NCBI GenBank assembly: GCA_963558965.1
Contig: CAUWIT010000001.1
Span: forward strand, 1 to 64,000
Direction of reading: 5' to 3'
From: Gallibacter sp963558965
Lineage (GTDB): Bacteria > Bacillota > Clostridia > Peptostreptococcales > Anaerovoracaceae
Length of the DNA stretch: 64,000 nt
Positions 53,926 through 62,968 of the stretch are shown here, piece after piece. The translations under genes were made by a program, and so were the position numbers. How positions within the stretch are numbered: position 1 is the first letter of the stretch; every line of letters begins with the position of its first letter. The notes under the pieces were generated by a model that saw nothing but the letters and a program-made list of their open reading frames with translations, did no database searches and was not told the DNA's origin.

Positions 53926-54665
53926 TTGTCTACATCCTTAATAAACATACCACCGTTACCAAATTCAAATTTACCACAGTCTGCGCCAACTTCAAAATGA
54001 AATTTCGCTATGCCTAGGTCGTAAAGTTCCATAGTTTTAGGTGATTTAACTTGTGCATATACGCTGCCACCTGAATAAAAAAACATAACTGGCATTTTAT
54101 TTAAAGCTGATGGTGCTTTTTGAACCATACGCATGCCTTCTATAAACCAATTTGGTGGCTGCTCTTCTTCACTGTAAAAAAGATCTTGGATAGACTTTGT
54201 CTTTTTTATAGCATGCATAGTGCTTCTTATTAATTTTTCTTTTGGTGTAACAATATTAGTTGGAACGCCAAATGCTATAGCACAATTAAATACTTCGTTT
54301 TCTGAAACTTTGCATTTGCATTTTGCTTTATCAAATGTGCCTCCAACCCAACAAGTGCCTAATTCTAAGTTTTCACAAAACAATAAGATTTGTTCGCCAA
54401 AGTAGCCAAGTTTTTCATCTATATTTTCATCATCTTTATTGCCTACAAGAGCAATATAATTTTTTACATTTGTAAATAATCCATAATGAGCTGTAATTCC
54501 AGAAAAACCATCTCTTTCGTCTACCATCACTTGTATATTTAGGCCATTTTCTTCGTTTATCTGATCTACTAAATCTAAAATTTGTCTAATTTTATCGATA
54601 GGAGGCAATTCGCTTTTAAATGAACGTCTTGATTGTCTAGTCAAAATTGCTCTCTTATATATCAT
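53922..54665 (-). CDS. Nitroreductase-family protein
   Basis: 247 residues. TRQSRRSF near the N terminus is the FMN-phosphate contact of nitroreductases, and GEQILLFCENLELGTCWVGG is the central motif; the two-half layout with a repeated nitroreductase-like segment at 130-240 fits the TM1586-type branch. It is a flavoenzyme that reduces unknown substrates. It abuts the shikimate kinase gene and its stop overlaps the start of the GTPase-nuclease gene (ATGA), so the three are one translational unit. Confidence 0.8.
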   Translation of the reverse strand: MIYKRAILTRQSRRSFKSELPPIDKIRQILDLVDQINEENGLNIQVMVDERDGFSGITAHYGLFTNVKNYIALVGNKDDENIDEKLGYFGEQILLFCENLELGTCWVGGTFDKAKCKCKVSENEVFNCAIAFGVPTNIVTPKEKLIRSTMHAIKKTKSIQDLFYSEEEQPPNWFIEGMRMVQKAPSALNKMPVMFFYSGGSVYAQVKSPKTMELYDLGIAKFHFEVGADCGKFEFGNGGMFIKDVDK

Positions 54666-55178
54666 TTACATGTTCTCCTTTTCAACTAAGTTTTTTATTT
54701 TTTCCATAGCATCTTTGATTTCAAGTCCACTAGTGTCCACTACAATATCTGCATATTTTTCGTAAAGTGGTTTTCTTTCGTTAAACAAATCTTCAAGAGT
54801 TTGTCCTTCTTTGATTGAAATACCTCTAGCCTTAAAATCACCTAATCTATTTGCTATTTCATCACAATCTAGTTTTATAAAAACTACTGTACCTATTTCT
54901 TTTAAATGCTCCATAGCTTCCTTGCCATAAACTACACTGCCCCCTGTAGCTAAAACAGTCATATGGATATCCAAGCTAGCATTTACTTCATTTTCAATCT
55001 GGTTAAATCCATCTGTACCATGTTCTTCTATAAGTTGCTCCAGTGTTGCATTTTTCACTTTTTGAATAACAATATCCGAATCAACAAAATCATAGCCCAT
55101 AGTTTTAGCTAATACTACTCCAATTGTGCTTTTACCACATCCTGGCATACCGATTAAAATCACATTGTCTTTTTTCAT
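54666..55178 (-). CDS. aroK: Shikimate kinase
   Basis: About 170 residues. Walker A GMPGCGKST at 10-18, DSD(I)VI in the substrate-binding lid region, ATGGSVVYG for shikimate binding and a C-terminal Lys-rich helix. It phosphorylates shikimate in the aromatic amino-acid pathway. No other aro genes are in the window. An ATG at 55190 is in frame but too close to AAGGAAA; the second Met (55178) has GGAG at a good distance. Confidence 0.92.
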   Translation of the reverse strand: MKKDNVILIGMPGCGKSTIGVVLAKTMGYDFVDSDIVIQKVKNATLEQLIEEHGTDGFNQIENEVNASLDIHMTVLATGGSVVYGKEAMEHLKEIGTVVFIKLDCDEIANRLGDFKARGISIKEGQTLEDLFNERKPLYEKYADIVVDTSGLEIKDAMEKIKNLVEKENM

Positions 55179-55196
55179 CTCTATCTCCATTTTCCT

Positions 55197-58100
55197 TTAT
55201 TCATTCGCCTTCATAGATTCTACCATATCTATTTTTCTTATGCTTTTCTTCATAATTAAATTAACTAAAAATGTAAACAACAGAGTTATAACTATTGAAA
55301 ATACATAACTCATAGGGTAGATATTTCTTCCAAACATCATGCCCCCAACTTCTGCTGTCTTGATTACAAAGTTATGAAAAGCTATACCTACAGGAATACC
55401 AATTGCCATTCCTATAAAAGTCAATATATCGATTTCTCTAAAAATATAGCTTCTTACTTCTCGCTCGTAAAATCCCAAAACCTTGATAGTTGCAAGTTCT
55501 CGCTTACGCTCGCAAATATTAATATTTGTAAGGTTATATAAGACTATCATAGATAAGCCTCCAGCTGAGAATATTAAAACAAGAACTATATAGTCTATAT
55601 TTTTAATTGAGTCGTTGAAGTTGTCCATAATAGTATCTGTCGCCAAAGCATAGGATACTCCTTCTCTCGTCATAACATCTACTACTAAATCATCTCTTTG
55701 ATCGCTATTTAAATCCTTTTTAAACTTTGTAAAAACTGTATTAAACTGGTAGTCTTTATTAAATGTTTCTTCGTAAAACTCTTTTGTCATGTAAATATTG
55801 TTTTGCACATAATTTTCGCAAATACCACTAACTTTTACATCGTGACTGCCAAGCTTATCTGAATCAATCTCTATAGTATCGCCTTTTTTAACATTCAAAA
55901 CCTCAGCCATTTTTTCTGAAATAACTACTCCATCGTTTGTTAATTCTATTTTGTTATGGCCTTTTCGAGTGCGAAGGTTTATAAACTCTTTTAAAGTTTT
56001 ATCGTCATTTGCTACATGTAAAGTCGCTTCTTCTGATTGTTGATCATTTACAACATCCAAAGTTTCATTTAAAAATTTCCCTTCCTGTGAAAAGTTTTTT
56101 GAATCCTTTTGCCACTTACCATCTTCCACAGATATAGTCATATCGTATTTATATATCTCACCGTACTGTAAATTTGCAATATCGCTTATAGAATTTCTTA
56201 AACCAAAACCAGTTAATAAAAGTGCAAAGCATCCAGCAACTCCAATTATTGTCATCAAAAATCTCTTTTTATATCTAAATAGATTTCTCAAAGTTACCTT
56301 TTGTGTAAACTTTAATCTGCTCCAAATAGGAGTTATCTTTTCGATTAAAATTCTTTTGCCCGCCTCTGGAGCTTTTGCTTGCATTAACTGTGCTGGTTTT
56401 TCTTTTAACTCTTTTCTAAGAGCTAACCATATGGTTGTCATAATGCATATTATAGTAACCACTTCTATTGCTAAGGCAATATTTACAACAAACTCAGCAT
56501 CAACTGGTGGGATGTTATACATCATTGAATAAGCGTTTGAAATTACTTTTGGAAATAGCTTAAAACCAACAGATAATCCGATTAAAGATCCAACCAAAGT
56601 CGCTATCAAACCATAAATCAAGTAATATGCCTTGATTACATTGTTTGAATATCCTAATGATTTAAGTGTTCCCACCTGCATACGCTCTTCTTCGATCATA
56701 CGTGTCATGGTAGTTAAAACTACAAGTGCTGCAACAGCAAAGAAAAATACTGGGAATACTTTTGCTATAGCCCCTACTTTTTCTACATCGTTTTTAAATC
56801 CGTTTACACCGTTGGCATCAAGTCTAGTATTGATGTACCAGTCTGGCTTTTCTATTTCGTCTATTTTCTTTTGAGCCTTCGTTAATTTATCTTCAGCTTT
56901 TTCAAAAGAATTATACGCTTTTGTTTTAGCTTTTTCGTATTCTAAAAAGCCATTTTCAAGTTTGCTCTTGCTATTTAAAAGTTTCGCCTTAGTGTTTTTA
57001 AGTTCTATCTTTTTGTCTTTTAATTGGGCTTCTTTTGAATTTAAAGTTTTCCTTGAAGTTTTTATAGTTTTAAGTCCATTAGCTAATTGTACTTGAGATT
57101 TTTCAAGTTTGTTTTTATTGCTTACTAGCTGGTTTTTAGTACCTTCTAACTCAGCTTTTTTTCTTTCTAAGGCTGTAATTTTATCTTTTAAGGCTAGCTG
57201 CTGCTCTTGAGGCAAAGCGTATAAACCTTGTAGATTTTCATTTACAGTTTTAAGTCCACTGTCCACTTCTGCTAAACCGCTATTTACTTTAGTTAAATTG
57301 GTATTTACAGCAGGAATGGCATTTTTGATTTTCTTTTCTTCTGAGTTTAGTTTTTTGCGATTTTCAGCAATTGTTTTCAACCCATTATCTATTTGCTTTT
57401 GGCCCTTATTTATTTTATTTAAGCTATCGTTTAACTTTTGTCGATTAGATACCAATTTATTGTAATTTTCGTTTAATTTTGCTATGGCATCCTTTTTTTC
57501 TTTATTATATTTAGCCTTTTCCTTATTTAGCTTTTTCTGAGCTTCAGCTTTAACTTCTTCTTGTCTTTTAACTGATTGAGTTATTTCTAAAGTCTCAATG
57601 TTATTTTTTATTTTATTTACTTCTTTTTTATATTTTTCATCAAATGAATTGATATTTTGTAACTTACCTACACCATAAATTGCCGTATATACTTTTGGTT
57701 CTTCTTTTTTATCTACGTATATACCTAGTGCAATAGTTCCTTTACCAATGGTTGTACCCTCACCTGTTGCAGACAAAAATATAGGTGATTTTGATATCCC
57801 TACTGCTTTATAAGTTTTACCATCTTCAGTTGTATAAGTACTATCTAATTTAGGAGTGTAGCTATATTGATTTGGAACTTCTATAACACACTCATTATCA
57901 TTTTGAGGTAGTCTACCTTTTACAAGCTCAAAGTTGTTTATCCTATCTTCATCATCTAAGTCCATAGTGAAAATCCTTGTCTCAAGAGATTCACCATCTT
58001 CGTCTTTAGTTATTACATCTTCTTGATTTATAGCGAGGACTTCATCTACATAAGACTCTTTTTGAAATGCTTTTACATCATTTTTAGAAAATCCTAGCGT

Positions 58101-58292
58101 ACTTTGTACGTAGAAATCATAAAATTTATTTTCTGTAAAATAATTGCTTACTGTTGATTTCATATCAGGTGTAGTTGCCAATAGTCCAGCTAAAAATCCT
58201 GTTCCTAGAGCGACAATACAGACAATGGATAAAAACCTTGATAAACTACTTTTAATGCCTCGTACGGCCATTTTTCTAAATATTTTATTCAT
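55197..58292 (-). CDS. FtsX-like ABC transporter permease with a large extracellular coiled coil
   Basis: 1031 residues. One membrane segment at about 20-40, a MacB-type outer region, then a coiled coil of about 265 residues (217-483) very rich in Lys, Asn, Leu and Glu, then FtsX domain 1 (about 510-630, three membrane segments) and domain 2 (about 890-1020, with a further segment at 675-700). Two segments in the coil, near 301-322 and 403-424, share the pattern NGLKTI...R-K-LNS and are spaced about 102 residues, so the coil arose by duplication. The ABC ATPase gene lies 6 bases upstream. It probably extrudes lipids or peptides or senses envelope agents; the substrate is not readable. Confidence 0.85.
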   Translation of the reverse strand: MNKIFRKMAVRGIKSSLSRFLSIVCIVALGTGFLAGLLATTPDMKSTVSNYFTENKFYDFYVQSTLGFSKNDVKAFQKESYVDEVLAINQEDVITKDEDGESLETRIFTMDLDDEDRINNFELVKGRLPQNDNECVIEVPNQYSYTPKLDSTYTTEDGKTYKAVGISKSPIFLSATGEGTTIGKGTIALGIYVDKKEEPKVYTAIYGVGKLQNINSFDEKYKKEVNKIKNNIETLEITQSVKRQEEVKAEAQKKLNKEKAKYNKEKKDAIAKLNENYNKLVSNRQKLNDSLNKINKGQKQIDNGLKTIAENRKKLNSEEKKIKNAIPAVNTNLTKVNSGLAEVDSGLKTVNENLQGLYALPQEQQLALKDKITALERKKAELEGTKNQLVSNKNKLEKSQVQLANGLKTIKTSRKTLNSKEAQLKDKKIELKNTKAKLLNSKSKLENGFLEYEKAKTKAYNSFEKAEDKLTKAQKKIDEIEKPDWYINTRLDANGVNGFKNDVEKVGAIAKVFPVFFFAVAALVVLTTMTRMIEEERMQVGTLKSLGYSNNVIKAYYLIYGLIATLVGSLIGLSVGFKLFPKVISNAYSMMYNIPPVDAEFVVNIALAIEVVTIICIMTTIWLALRKELKEKPAQLMQAKAPEAGKRILIEKITPIWSRLKFTQKVTLRNLFRYKKRFLMTIIGVAGCFALLLTGFGLRNSISDIANLQYGEIYKYDMTISVEDGKWQKDSKNFSQEGKFLNETLDVVNDQQSEEATLHVANDDKTLKEFINLRTRKGHNKIELTNDGVVISEKMAEVLNVKKGDTIEIDSDKLGSHDVKVSGICENYVQNNIYMTKEFYEETFNKDYQFNTVFTKFKKDLNSDQRDDLVVDVMTREGVSYALATDTIMDNFNDSIKNIDYIVLVLIFSAGGLSMIVLYNLTNINICERKRELATIKVLGFYEREVRSYIFREIDILTFIGMAIGIPVGIAFHNFVIKTAEVGGMMFGRNIYPMSYVFSIVITLLFTFLVNLIMKKSIRKIDMVESMKANE

Positions 58293-58298
58293 AATCTT

Positions 58299-59003
58299 TT
58301 ACCACTCTATATCTTCTATCGGTGTTGGATTATTATTTGTTTCAACACTTACTACTGTACCATTTTTCACCTGCAATACTCTATCTGCCATAGGTACTAT
58401 GGCCTGATTGTGAGTGATAACTATTATAGTTTTGCCAGTTTTTCGACATGTCTCATGGAGCAGCTTTAAAATATTTTTACCAGTTACATAATCAAGAGCA
58501 CCTGTCGGCTCATCACATAATAAAATCTTAGGATTTTTTGCTAAGGCTCTCGCTATTGAAACTCTTTGCTGCTCGCCACCACTTAACTGGGCTGGAAAAT
58601 TATCCATCCTGTTTTTCAATCCAACTTCCTCTAAAACTTTAACTGCATCCAAAGGCTCTTTGCATATTTCAGATGCCAGTTCAACATTTTCTAATGCTGT
58701 TAAATTTTGTACTAAATTGTAAAATTGAAAAACAAAACCCACATCATACCTACGATATGATGTGAGTTCCTTATCATTATAGTCATTTATCCTTTTTCCA
58801 TCTAGCATAACAACGCCTTTGTCGCAGCTGTCCATGCCACCTAAAATGTTTAAAAGAGTAGTTTTGCCCGCACCACTTGGACCTACAATAACGCAAAACT
58901 CCCCACGCTGGATTTCAAAATTAATATGATCTAAAGCTACAATTTTTTGCTCTCCCATTTTGTAATATTTACAAACATCATTAAAAACTACATATCCAGA
59001 CAT
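58299..59003 (-). CDS. ABC transporter ATP-binding protein (MacB/LolD type)
   Basis: 234 residues. Walker A GPSGAGKTT, LSGGEQQRVSIARAL signature, Walker B LLCDEPTGALD and ITHNQ. The MacB/LolD/FtsE-like group works with FtsX-domain permeases, which fits the gene directly downstream. The ribosome-binding site is TGGAGG. Confidence 0.95.
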   Translation of the reverse strand: MSGYVVFNDVCKYYKMGEQKIVALDHINFEIQRGEFCVIVGPSGAGKTTLLNILGGMDSCDKGVVMLDGKRINDYNDKELTSYRRYDVGFVFQFYNLVQNLTALENVELASEICKEPLDAVKVLEEVGLKNRMDNFPAQLSGGEQQRVSIARALAKNPKILLCDEPTGALDYVTGKNILKLLHETCRKTGKTIIVITHNQAIVPMADRVLQVKNGTVVSVETNNNPTPIEDIEW

Positions 59004-59041
59004 ACTATAATACCTCCAAGTGATTTTACTTATTAGTATTA

Positions 59042-59722
59042 TTATAAAACGGGAATTAGTTTATAGTCAAGTAATGCTTGATTAATTAGCTTATGACCTT
59101 TTTCATTTGGATGCATACCATCTATACATAAAAAGTCTTCATAATTTCTGTAAGGTAAAAATACTTTTCTTATATCCAATATTTCCACTTTTTCTTCCTG
59201 TGCCAAGTCGAAAATTGTACTGTTGTACATTTCGTGCCATCTATATATATACTCCTTGTTTCCAAGAAACTTCATAATGTTTTCTTTTGACAATCCCTGA
59301 CTTACCCAATCGAAAAATCTATCTGCACTCAATGGAGGAAGTGAAAGCAATATAGGTTTACATCCTTGTTCCTTTACAATATGTATGATTTCTCTATATT
59401 TTTCTTTAAAAGTATCAACTGGAACTTGTGGACTATGCTCTCCTTGAGGATCATTTGAAACTTCCTCCCAATTATAGTTACAATCATTGCCGCCAAATTC
59501 TAGTATTACATATTCGTATTCTTTTAACTTATCTAAATTTTTATTTAGTATTTCCTCTCCTTTTATTACAGTACATCCAAACTTCGCATAGTTTTTAACT
59601 TCTATTTTTTCTTCTTTGGAGAACAAGTTTACAAAGCTGTCCTTTAAAAATCTATATTTTTTCTTTACTTCATCATAAACTACACCTTTTGCTACACTAT
59701 CTCCAAATACACATACTGACAT
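59042..59722 (-). CDS. SGNH/GDSL-family hydrolase
   Basis: About 226 residues. The nucleophile block GDSVAKG, ILEFGGNDCNYNW (Gly and Asn blocks) and DGMHPNEKGH (Asp and His) complete the SGNH set. The likely reaction is ester hydrolysis or deacetylation of a lipid or sugar; the substrate is unknown and no signal peptide is seen. The frame extends to 59764, but GAAGGAA lies in that stretch, and the ATG at 59722 is preferred. It is 38 bases upstream of the ABC ATPase gene. Confidence 0.85.
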   Translation of the reverse strand: MSVCVFGDSVAKGVVYDEVKKKYRFLKDSFVNLFSKEEKIEVKNYAKFGCTVIKGEEILNKNLDKLKEYEYVILEFGGNDCNYNWEEVSNDPQGEHSPQVPVDTFKEKYREIIHIVKEQGCKPILLSLPPLSADRFFDWVSQGLSKENIMKFLGNKEYIYRWHEMYNSTIFDLAQEEKVEILDIRKVFLPYRNYEDFLCIDGMHPNEKGHKLINQALLDYKLIPVL

Positions 59723-59834
59723 TTTTATTCCTTCTTTCCTTATATAATTATATATAAACCACATTTCGTAGTTTCGATTTTGTTTAATCTAGTTTCCATT
59801 ACTATATTACATTATTTTAAGTTTGTCAAGTAGG

Positions 59835-59863
59835 TTTACAGTAATTGGATAATATTGTATAAT
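59835..59863 (+). promoter_or_regulatory. Promoter of the DUF1836/D,D-carboxypeptidase operon
   Basis: TTTACA (59835-59840), 17-base spacer, perfect TATAAT (59858-59863). Start near 59870, about 23 bases before the ATG. Confidence 0.85.
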
Positions 59864-59892
59864 AATCCTATTAAATAATGGAGGATATTACA

Positions 59893-60405
59893 ATGAACAA
59901 AAGTTTGCAACAATACAAAGATATGTTTAAAGAACAACGCCCAGAAAAATGGAATGGCATTCCTGATATAGACTTATACATGGATCAGGTCTTAAGTTAT
60001 ATGCAAAGACAACACATAGGATTACAAGTTGATGAGACTTTGACGTCTTCTATGGTAAACAACTACACTAAACAGGGAGTTATGCCAAAAGCTAAAGGCA
60101 AAAAATACAACAGGGAGCATATCGCCTACTTAACTGCAATATGTCTATTAAAACAGGTAATCTCTATGACAGATTGTAAAACACTACTCGATAAACAAAT
60201 AGGTGATGAAGAAATAAGTAGATTTTATGAAAAATACTCAAAAATCCTTGACGAAGAGTTGGTTAACGTGGATAATCTTATGGGGACATGCGACAATGAT
60301 GATGAAATAGCAGATTTAGCTTTAAAATTAGCCATTTCTAGCTATACACAAAAATTAGCATGTCAATGTTTGATTAAGTCGTTAGAGAAAGAAGAGGAAA
60401 AATAA
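59893..60405 (+). CDS. DUF1836-domain protein, probable DNA-binding regulator
   Basis: About 170 residues. The N-terminal half (about 15-120) has a MerR-like winged helix pattern (MVNNYTKQGVMPKAKGKKYNR, partly: a turn, basic wing and AYLTAICLLKQV helix) typical of DUF1836; the rest is helical and acidic. It lies directly before a D,D-carboxypeptidase gene with a 1-base gap, so translation is coupled. It may control envelope genes, but no target site is visible. An ATG at 59878 is in frame; the GGAGG site in between points to 59893. Confidence 0.8.
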   Translation: MNKSLQQYKDMFKEQRPEKWNGIPDIDLYMDQVLSYMQRQHIGLQVDETLTSSMVNNYTKQGVMPKAKGKKYNREHIAYLTAICLLKQVISMTDCKTLLDKQIGDEEISRFYEKYSKILDEELVNVDNLMGTCDNDDEIADLALKLAISSYTQKLACQCLIKSLEKEEEK

Positions 60406-60406
60406 T

Positions 60407-61774
60407 TTGAACGCACAGAGTACGAAAAAGAAGTCTTTATCACTTGCTATACTTATAATTATAAGTATGGTACTTTCACTTTTAAATTTTGATTTTTCGG
60501 ATGCAAGTCTCGGATCAAAAGATGTAAAAATCAAATCGAAAGCAGCTATAGTTATTGATTTTAACACTGGGGCTATACTTTATGAAAAAAATGCCCATAA
60601 AAAAATATATCCAGCTAGTACGACTAAAATACTAACTGCTATAGTAGCTATTGAAAATTCAGATATGGATGATATTATTACCGTTTCTGAAAATGCTCTT
60701 GAAGGGCAAAAAAATAACGGTACCCACGTAGGATTAAAAGCTGGTGAAAAACTTACTATGAAAGATGCTCTTTATTCTATGATGTTAGAATCAGCCAACG
60801 ACTCGGCCATTGCAATTGCTGAAGCAATCGGAGGTACTGAAGAGGGATTTGCAAAGATGCTAAATGACAAAGTAAAGGATTTAGGTCTTGAAGATACCCA
60901 TTTTGTTACTCCAAATGGTCTTTTTGATAAAGATCACTACACAACTCCTTATGATATGGCAAAAATAATTGAATACGCTTATAAAAATGAAGAGTTTAAA
61001 AAGCTTTATTCAACTAATAAATATGTTACGTCAAAGACTAACAAAAGAAGCCAACCTCTTGATATTTACACTACTCACCGTATGAGTCCAGGAAAGAGCA
61101 AGTATTACAAATATGCTGTTGCTGGTAAGACAGGATATGTAGAAGAATCAAAATGTAATTTATCTACTGTTGCTGAAAAAAATGGTATGACTTTAATAGC
61201 TTATGTAGCAACAAATAGTTCACCTTATGATATTTGTGACGATACAAAGGCGCTGTTTGAGAAATGTTTTAAAGATTATAAAAATACGGTAATAAGCAAA
61301 GATGGTAGAGATAACTCCATAAAAAATCTAATAGAAAAAGGAGATTATCAAATAAGAAACTCCAAAGCTACCGATGAAGAAATAACAATAACTTTGCCAC
61401 AAAACGTATCAACAGATGATGTAAAATTGAAATTGAAAAATGAAAACAAGTCATTCCCTATTGAAAAAGGTGATCAGACAGGCGTTATCAATGCCTATTA
61501 CAATGATGAGGTTGTAGGTAGTACAACACTTACGGCAAGTAAAGATATGACGGCTGTGGTATTTTATCTAATGCTAGCACTTAAGTTTGCTTTGTACGCT
61601 ATTGCAATACTTGCAGTTCTACTTATTATTTTCTTAATCTATAAGAAAACAAAGAAAAACAAAAAACGTGCTACTAAAGGTTACAGTGCTTACACTGTAG
61701 ATCATAAGGATAGAGGTACAAGCCACCCTTCACAAACTTCAGATAAACGAAATAAAAATCTACATAGAAAATAA
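60407..61774 (+). CDS. D-alanyl-D-alanine carboxypeptidase (DacF/PBP5 type)
   Basis: 455 residues, starting with TTG. A signal segment (about 10-28) is followed by the peptidase S11 domain: STTK at 71-74 (catalytic Ser and Lys), SAN in ESANDSA, and KTG in VAGKTGYVEES. After a beta-rich domain comes a C-terminal membrane helix (about 385-410) and a basic tail, so it may be held at both ends. It trims the pentapeptide side chain of peptidoglycan. It follows the DUF1836 gene by 1 base. The usual amphipathic C-terminal anchor is replaced by a full membrane segment. Confidence 0.9.
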   Translation: MNAQSTKKKSLSLAILIIISMVLSLLNFDFSDASLGSKDVKIKSKAAIVIDFNTGAILYEKNAHKKIYPASTTKILTAIVAIENSDMDDIITVSENALEGQKNNGTHVGLKAGEKLTMKDALYSMMLESANDSAIAIAEAIGGTEEGFAKMLNDKVKDLGLEDTHFVTPNGLFDKDHYTTPYDMAKIIEYAYKNEEFKKLYSTNKYVTSKTNKRSQPLDIYTTHRMSPGKSKYYKYAVAGKTGYVEESKCNLSTVAEKNGMTLIAYVATNSSPYDICDDTKALFEKCFKDYKNTVISKDGRDNSIKNLIEKGDYQIRNSKATDEEITITLPQNVSTDDVKLKLKNENKSFPIEKGDQTGVINAYYNDEVVGSTTLTASKDMTAVVFYLMLALKFALYAIAILAVLLIIFLIYKKTKKNKKRATKGYSAYTVDHKDRGTSHPSQTSDKRNKNLHRK

Positions 61775-61780
61775 TACGAA

Positions 61781-61821
61781 AGCAGCTAGGTTTTCCAATT
61801 ACAAACCTAGCTGCTTTTTTA
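61781..61821 (+). terminator. Terminator after the D,D-carboxypeptidase gene
   Basis: A long perfect stem (AGCAGCTAGGTTT with AAACCTAGCTGCT, loop of about nine) followed by six T. The T run overlaps the stop of the orphan reading frame on the other strand. Confidence 0.88.
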
Positions 61822-61914
61822 AACTTCCTCTATATTGTCGTAAATAATTCTGACTTTATCAAATTGCTCGCTTTCAAGCAATTCTAGAACATTTTGATAT
61901 GCTTTTTGATACAT
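61819..61914 (-). pseudogene. Orphan 3' coding remnant or very small ORF
   Basis: The minus strand reads 31 codons from an ATG at 61914 to TAA, and the frame stays open upstream to about 61998. The composition is that of a real helical protein end (MYQKAYQNVLELLESEQFDK segment, then acidic end). No ribosome-binding site precedes the ATG, and upstream lies the 3' end of the 6S RNA gene. It may be the end of a gene whose 5' part was lost when the 6S RNA region was joined here. I do not recognise the family. Confidence 0.4.
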
Positions 61915-61960
61915 TTTATTGCCATCTTGCAACGCTCTTTCGTAACCTATTTTTGCTAAT

Positions 61961-62142
61961 AAAAAAACCCAGAATGCCGTCAAGCCGTTAATTCACGCCC
62001 TTACTAGTGTAAAGGTGGGTCTCCCATCAAGGTTTACTGTCTTCCTCTGCACAATGAAGGCTTGACATCCGCCAAGAGTTCTAAGTCCCGTATGAATTAT
62101 GTAGGTTGAATTACACGTACTCAACGCACACCCCAGGAAATT
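61961..62142 (-). ncRNA. ssrS: 6S RNA (RNA polymerase regulator)
   Basis: About 180 bases. On the minus strand the 5' end (TTTCCTGGGGTGTGCGTTGAGT) pairs over about 18 bp (one bulge, several G-U) with the 3' end (GGCTTGACGGCATTCTGGG), and the interior shows the hairpins and open central bubble expected for 6S RNA, e.g. CCTTGATGGGAGACCCACC. A seven-U run ends it. The pattern ACGGCATTCTGGG mirrors E. coli 6S GCGGCATCTCGGAG. It binds the housekeeping RNA polymerase in stationary phase. It lies directly downstream of yebC on the same strand. Confidence 0.72.
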
Positions 62143-62188
62143 TATTTAATTATTTAGCCTTTTAGCTTATATATAGATGTTATACCTT

Positions 62189-62914
62189 TTATTGCTCCAA
62201 GTCAATAGCACAATTGTGATAAACTTTTTGAACATCGTCATTATCTTCTAATATTTCAATCATTTTCTTTAGATTTTTAATATCATTTTCATCTTTTGGT
62301 TCTGATTCCATAGATGGTAGATATTCGATGTCCGCTTCAACAAATTCGTAACCAGCTTCTTTTAGACCTTCACTAACTGTGTTGAAATCTTCAGCTGCTG
62401 TTAAAATTTCAAAGCTATCATCGTAAGTGTTCATGTCTTCCATACCTGCTTCTAATGCTGCTTCCATTAGAGCATCTTCATCGATATCATCTGTTTTTTC
62501 GATGATAATAACACCTTTTCTTGAGAACATGTAAGATACACATCCTGGTGTTCCTAAGTTTCCACCATATTTATCAAATGCATGCTTGATTGAAGCTGTA
62601 GTTCTGTTTTTATTATCAGTTAAAACATCTACTATAACTGCAACACCTGCTGCACCGTAACCTTCAAAGCTACCTGTTTCATAGTTTTCACCAGCTAATT
62701 CGCCAGTACCTTTTTTTATAGCTCTTTTGATGTTATCGTTAGGCATGTTAATACCTTTTGCTTTGTCGATAGCATGTTTTAGAGCTACGTTGTATTCAGG
62801 ATCTCCACCATTTTTAGCTGCTACTGTAATCGCTCTTGCGTATTTAGTAAACATAGCTGCTCTTTTTGAGTCCTGTTTTTCTTTTCTTCCTGCAATCGTT
62901 CCGTGTCTACCCAC
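62189..62914 (-). CDS. yebC: YebC/PmpR-family protein
   Basis: 241 residues. GRHGTIAGRKEKQDSKRA at the start, MPNDNIKRAIKKGTGE and GPGGVAVIV-like YGAAGVAVIVDVLTDNKNRT are family hallmarks. Members act as transcription factors or, as shown more recently, as translation factors that help ribosomes through proline stretches. The frame extends to 62929, but that part holds GGAGG; the GTG at 62914 with 8-base spacing is preferred and gives the typical N terminus. It is followed by 6S RNA. Confidence 0.95.
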   Translation of the reverse strand: MGRHGTIAGRKEKQDSKRAAMFTKYARAITVAAKNGGDPEYNVALKHAIDKAKGINMPNDNIKRAIKKGTGELAGENYETGSFEGYGAAGVAVIVDVLTDNKNRTTASIKHAFDKYGGNLGTPGCVSYMFSRKGVIIIEKTDDIDEDALMEAALEAGMEDMNTYDDSFEILTAAEDFNTVSEGLKEAGYEFVEADIEYLPSMESEPKDENDIKNLKKMIEILEDNDDVQKVYHNCAIDLEQ

Positions 62915-62968
62915 TTGCGAAGCCTCCATTCTAAATTATTTGAAAATACCTTTAATATTATACTCCTA

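Noticed and set aside
61961..62142. SRP RNA, RNase P RNA or tmRNA as the identity of the structured RNA
   Set aside because: The SRP motif GGAAGGAAGC, the RNase P motif GAGGAAAGUCC and the tmRNA tRNA-like end are all absent, whereas end pairing and size fit 6S RNA.
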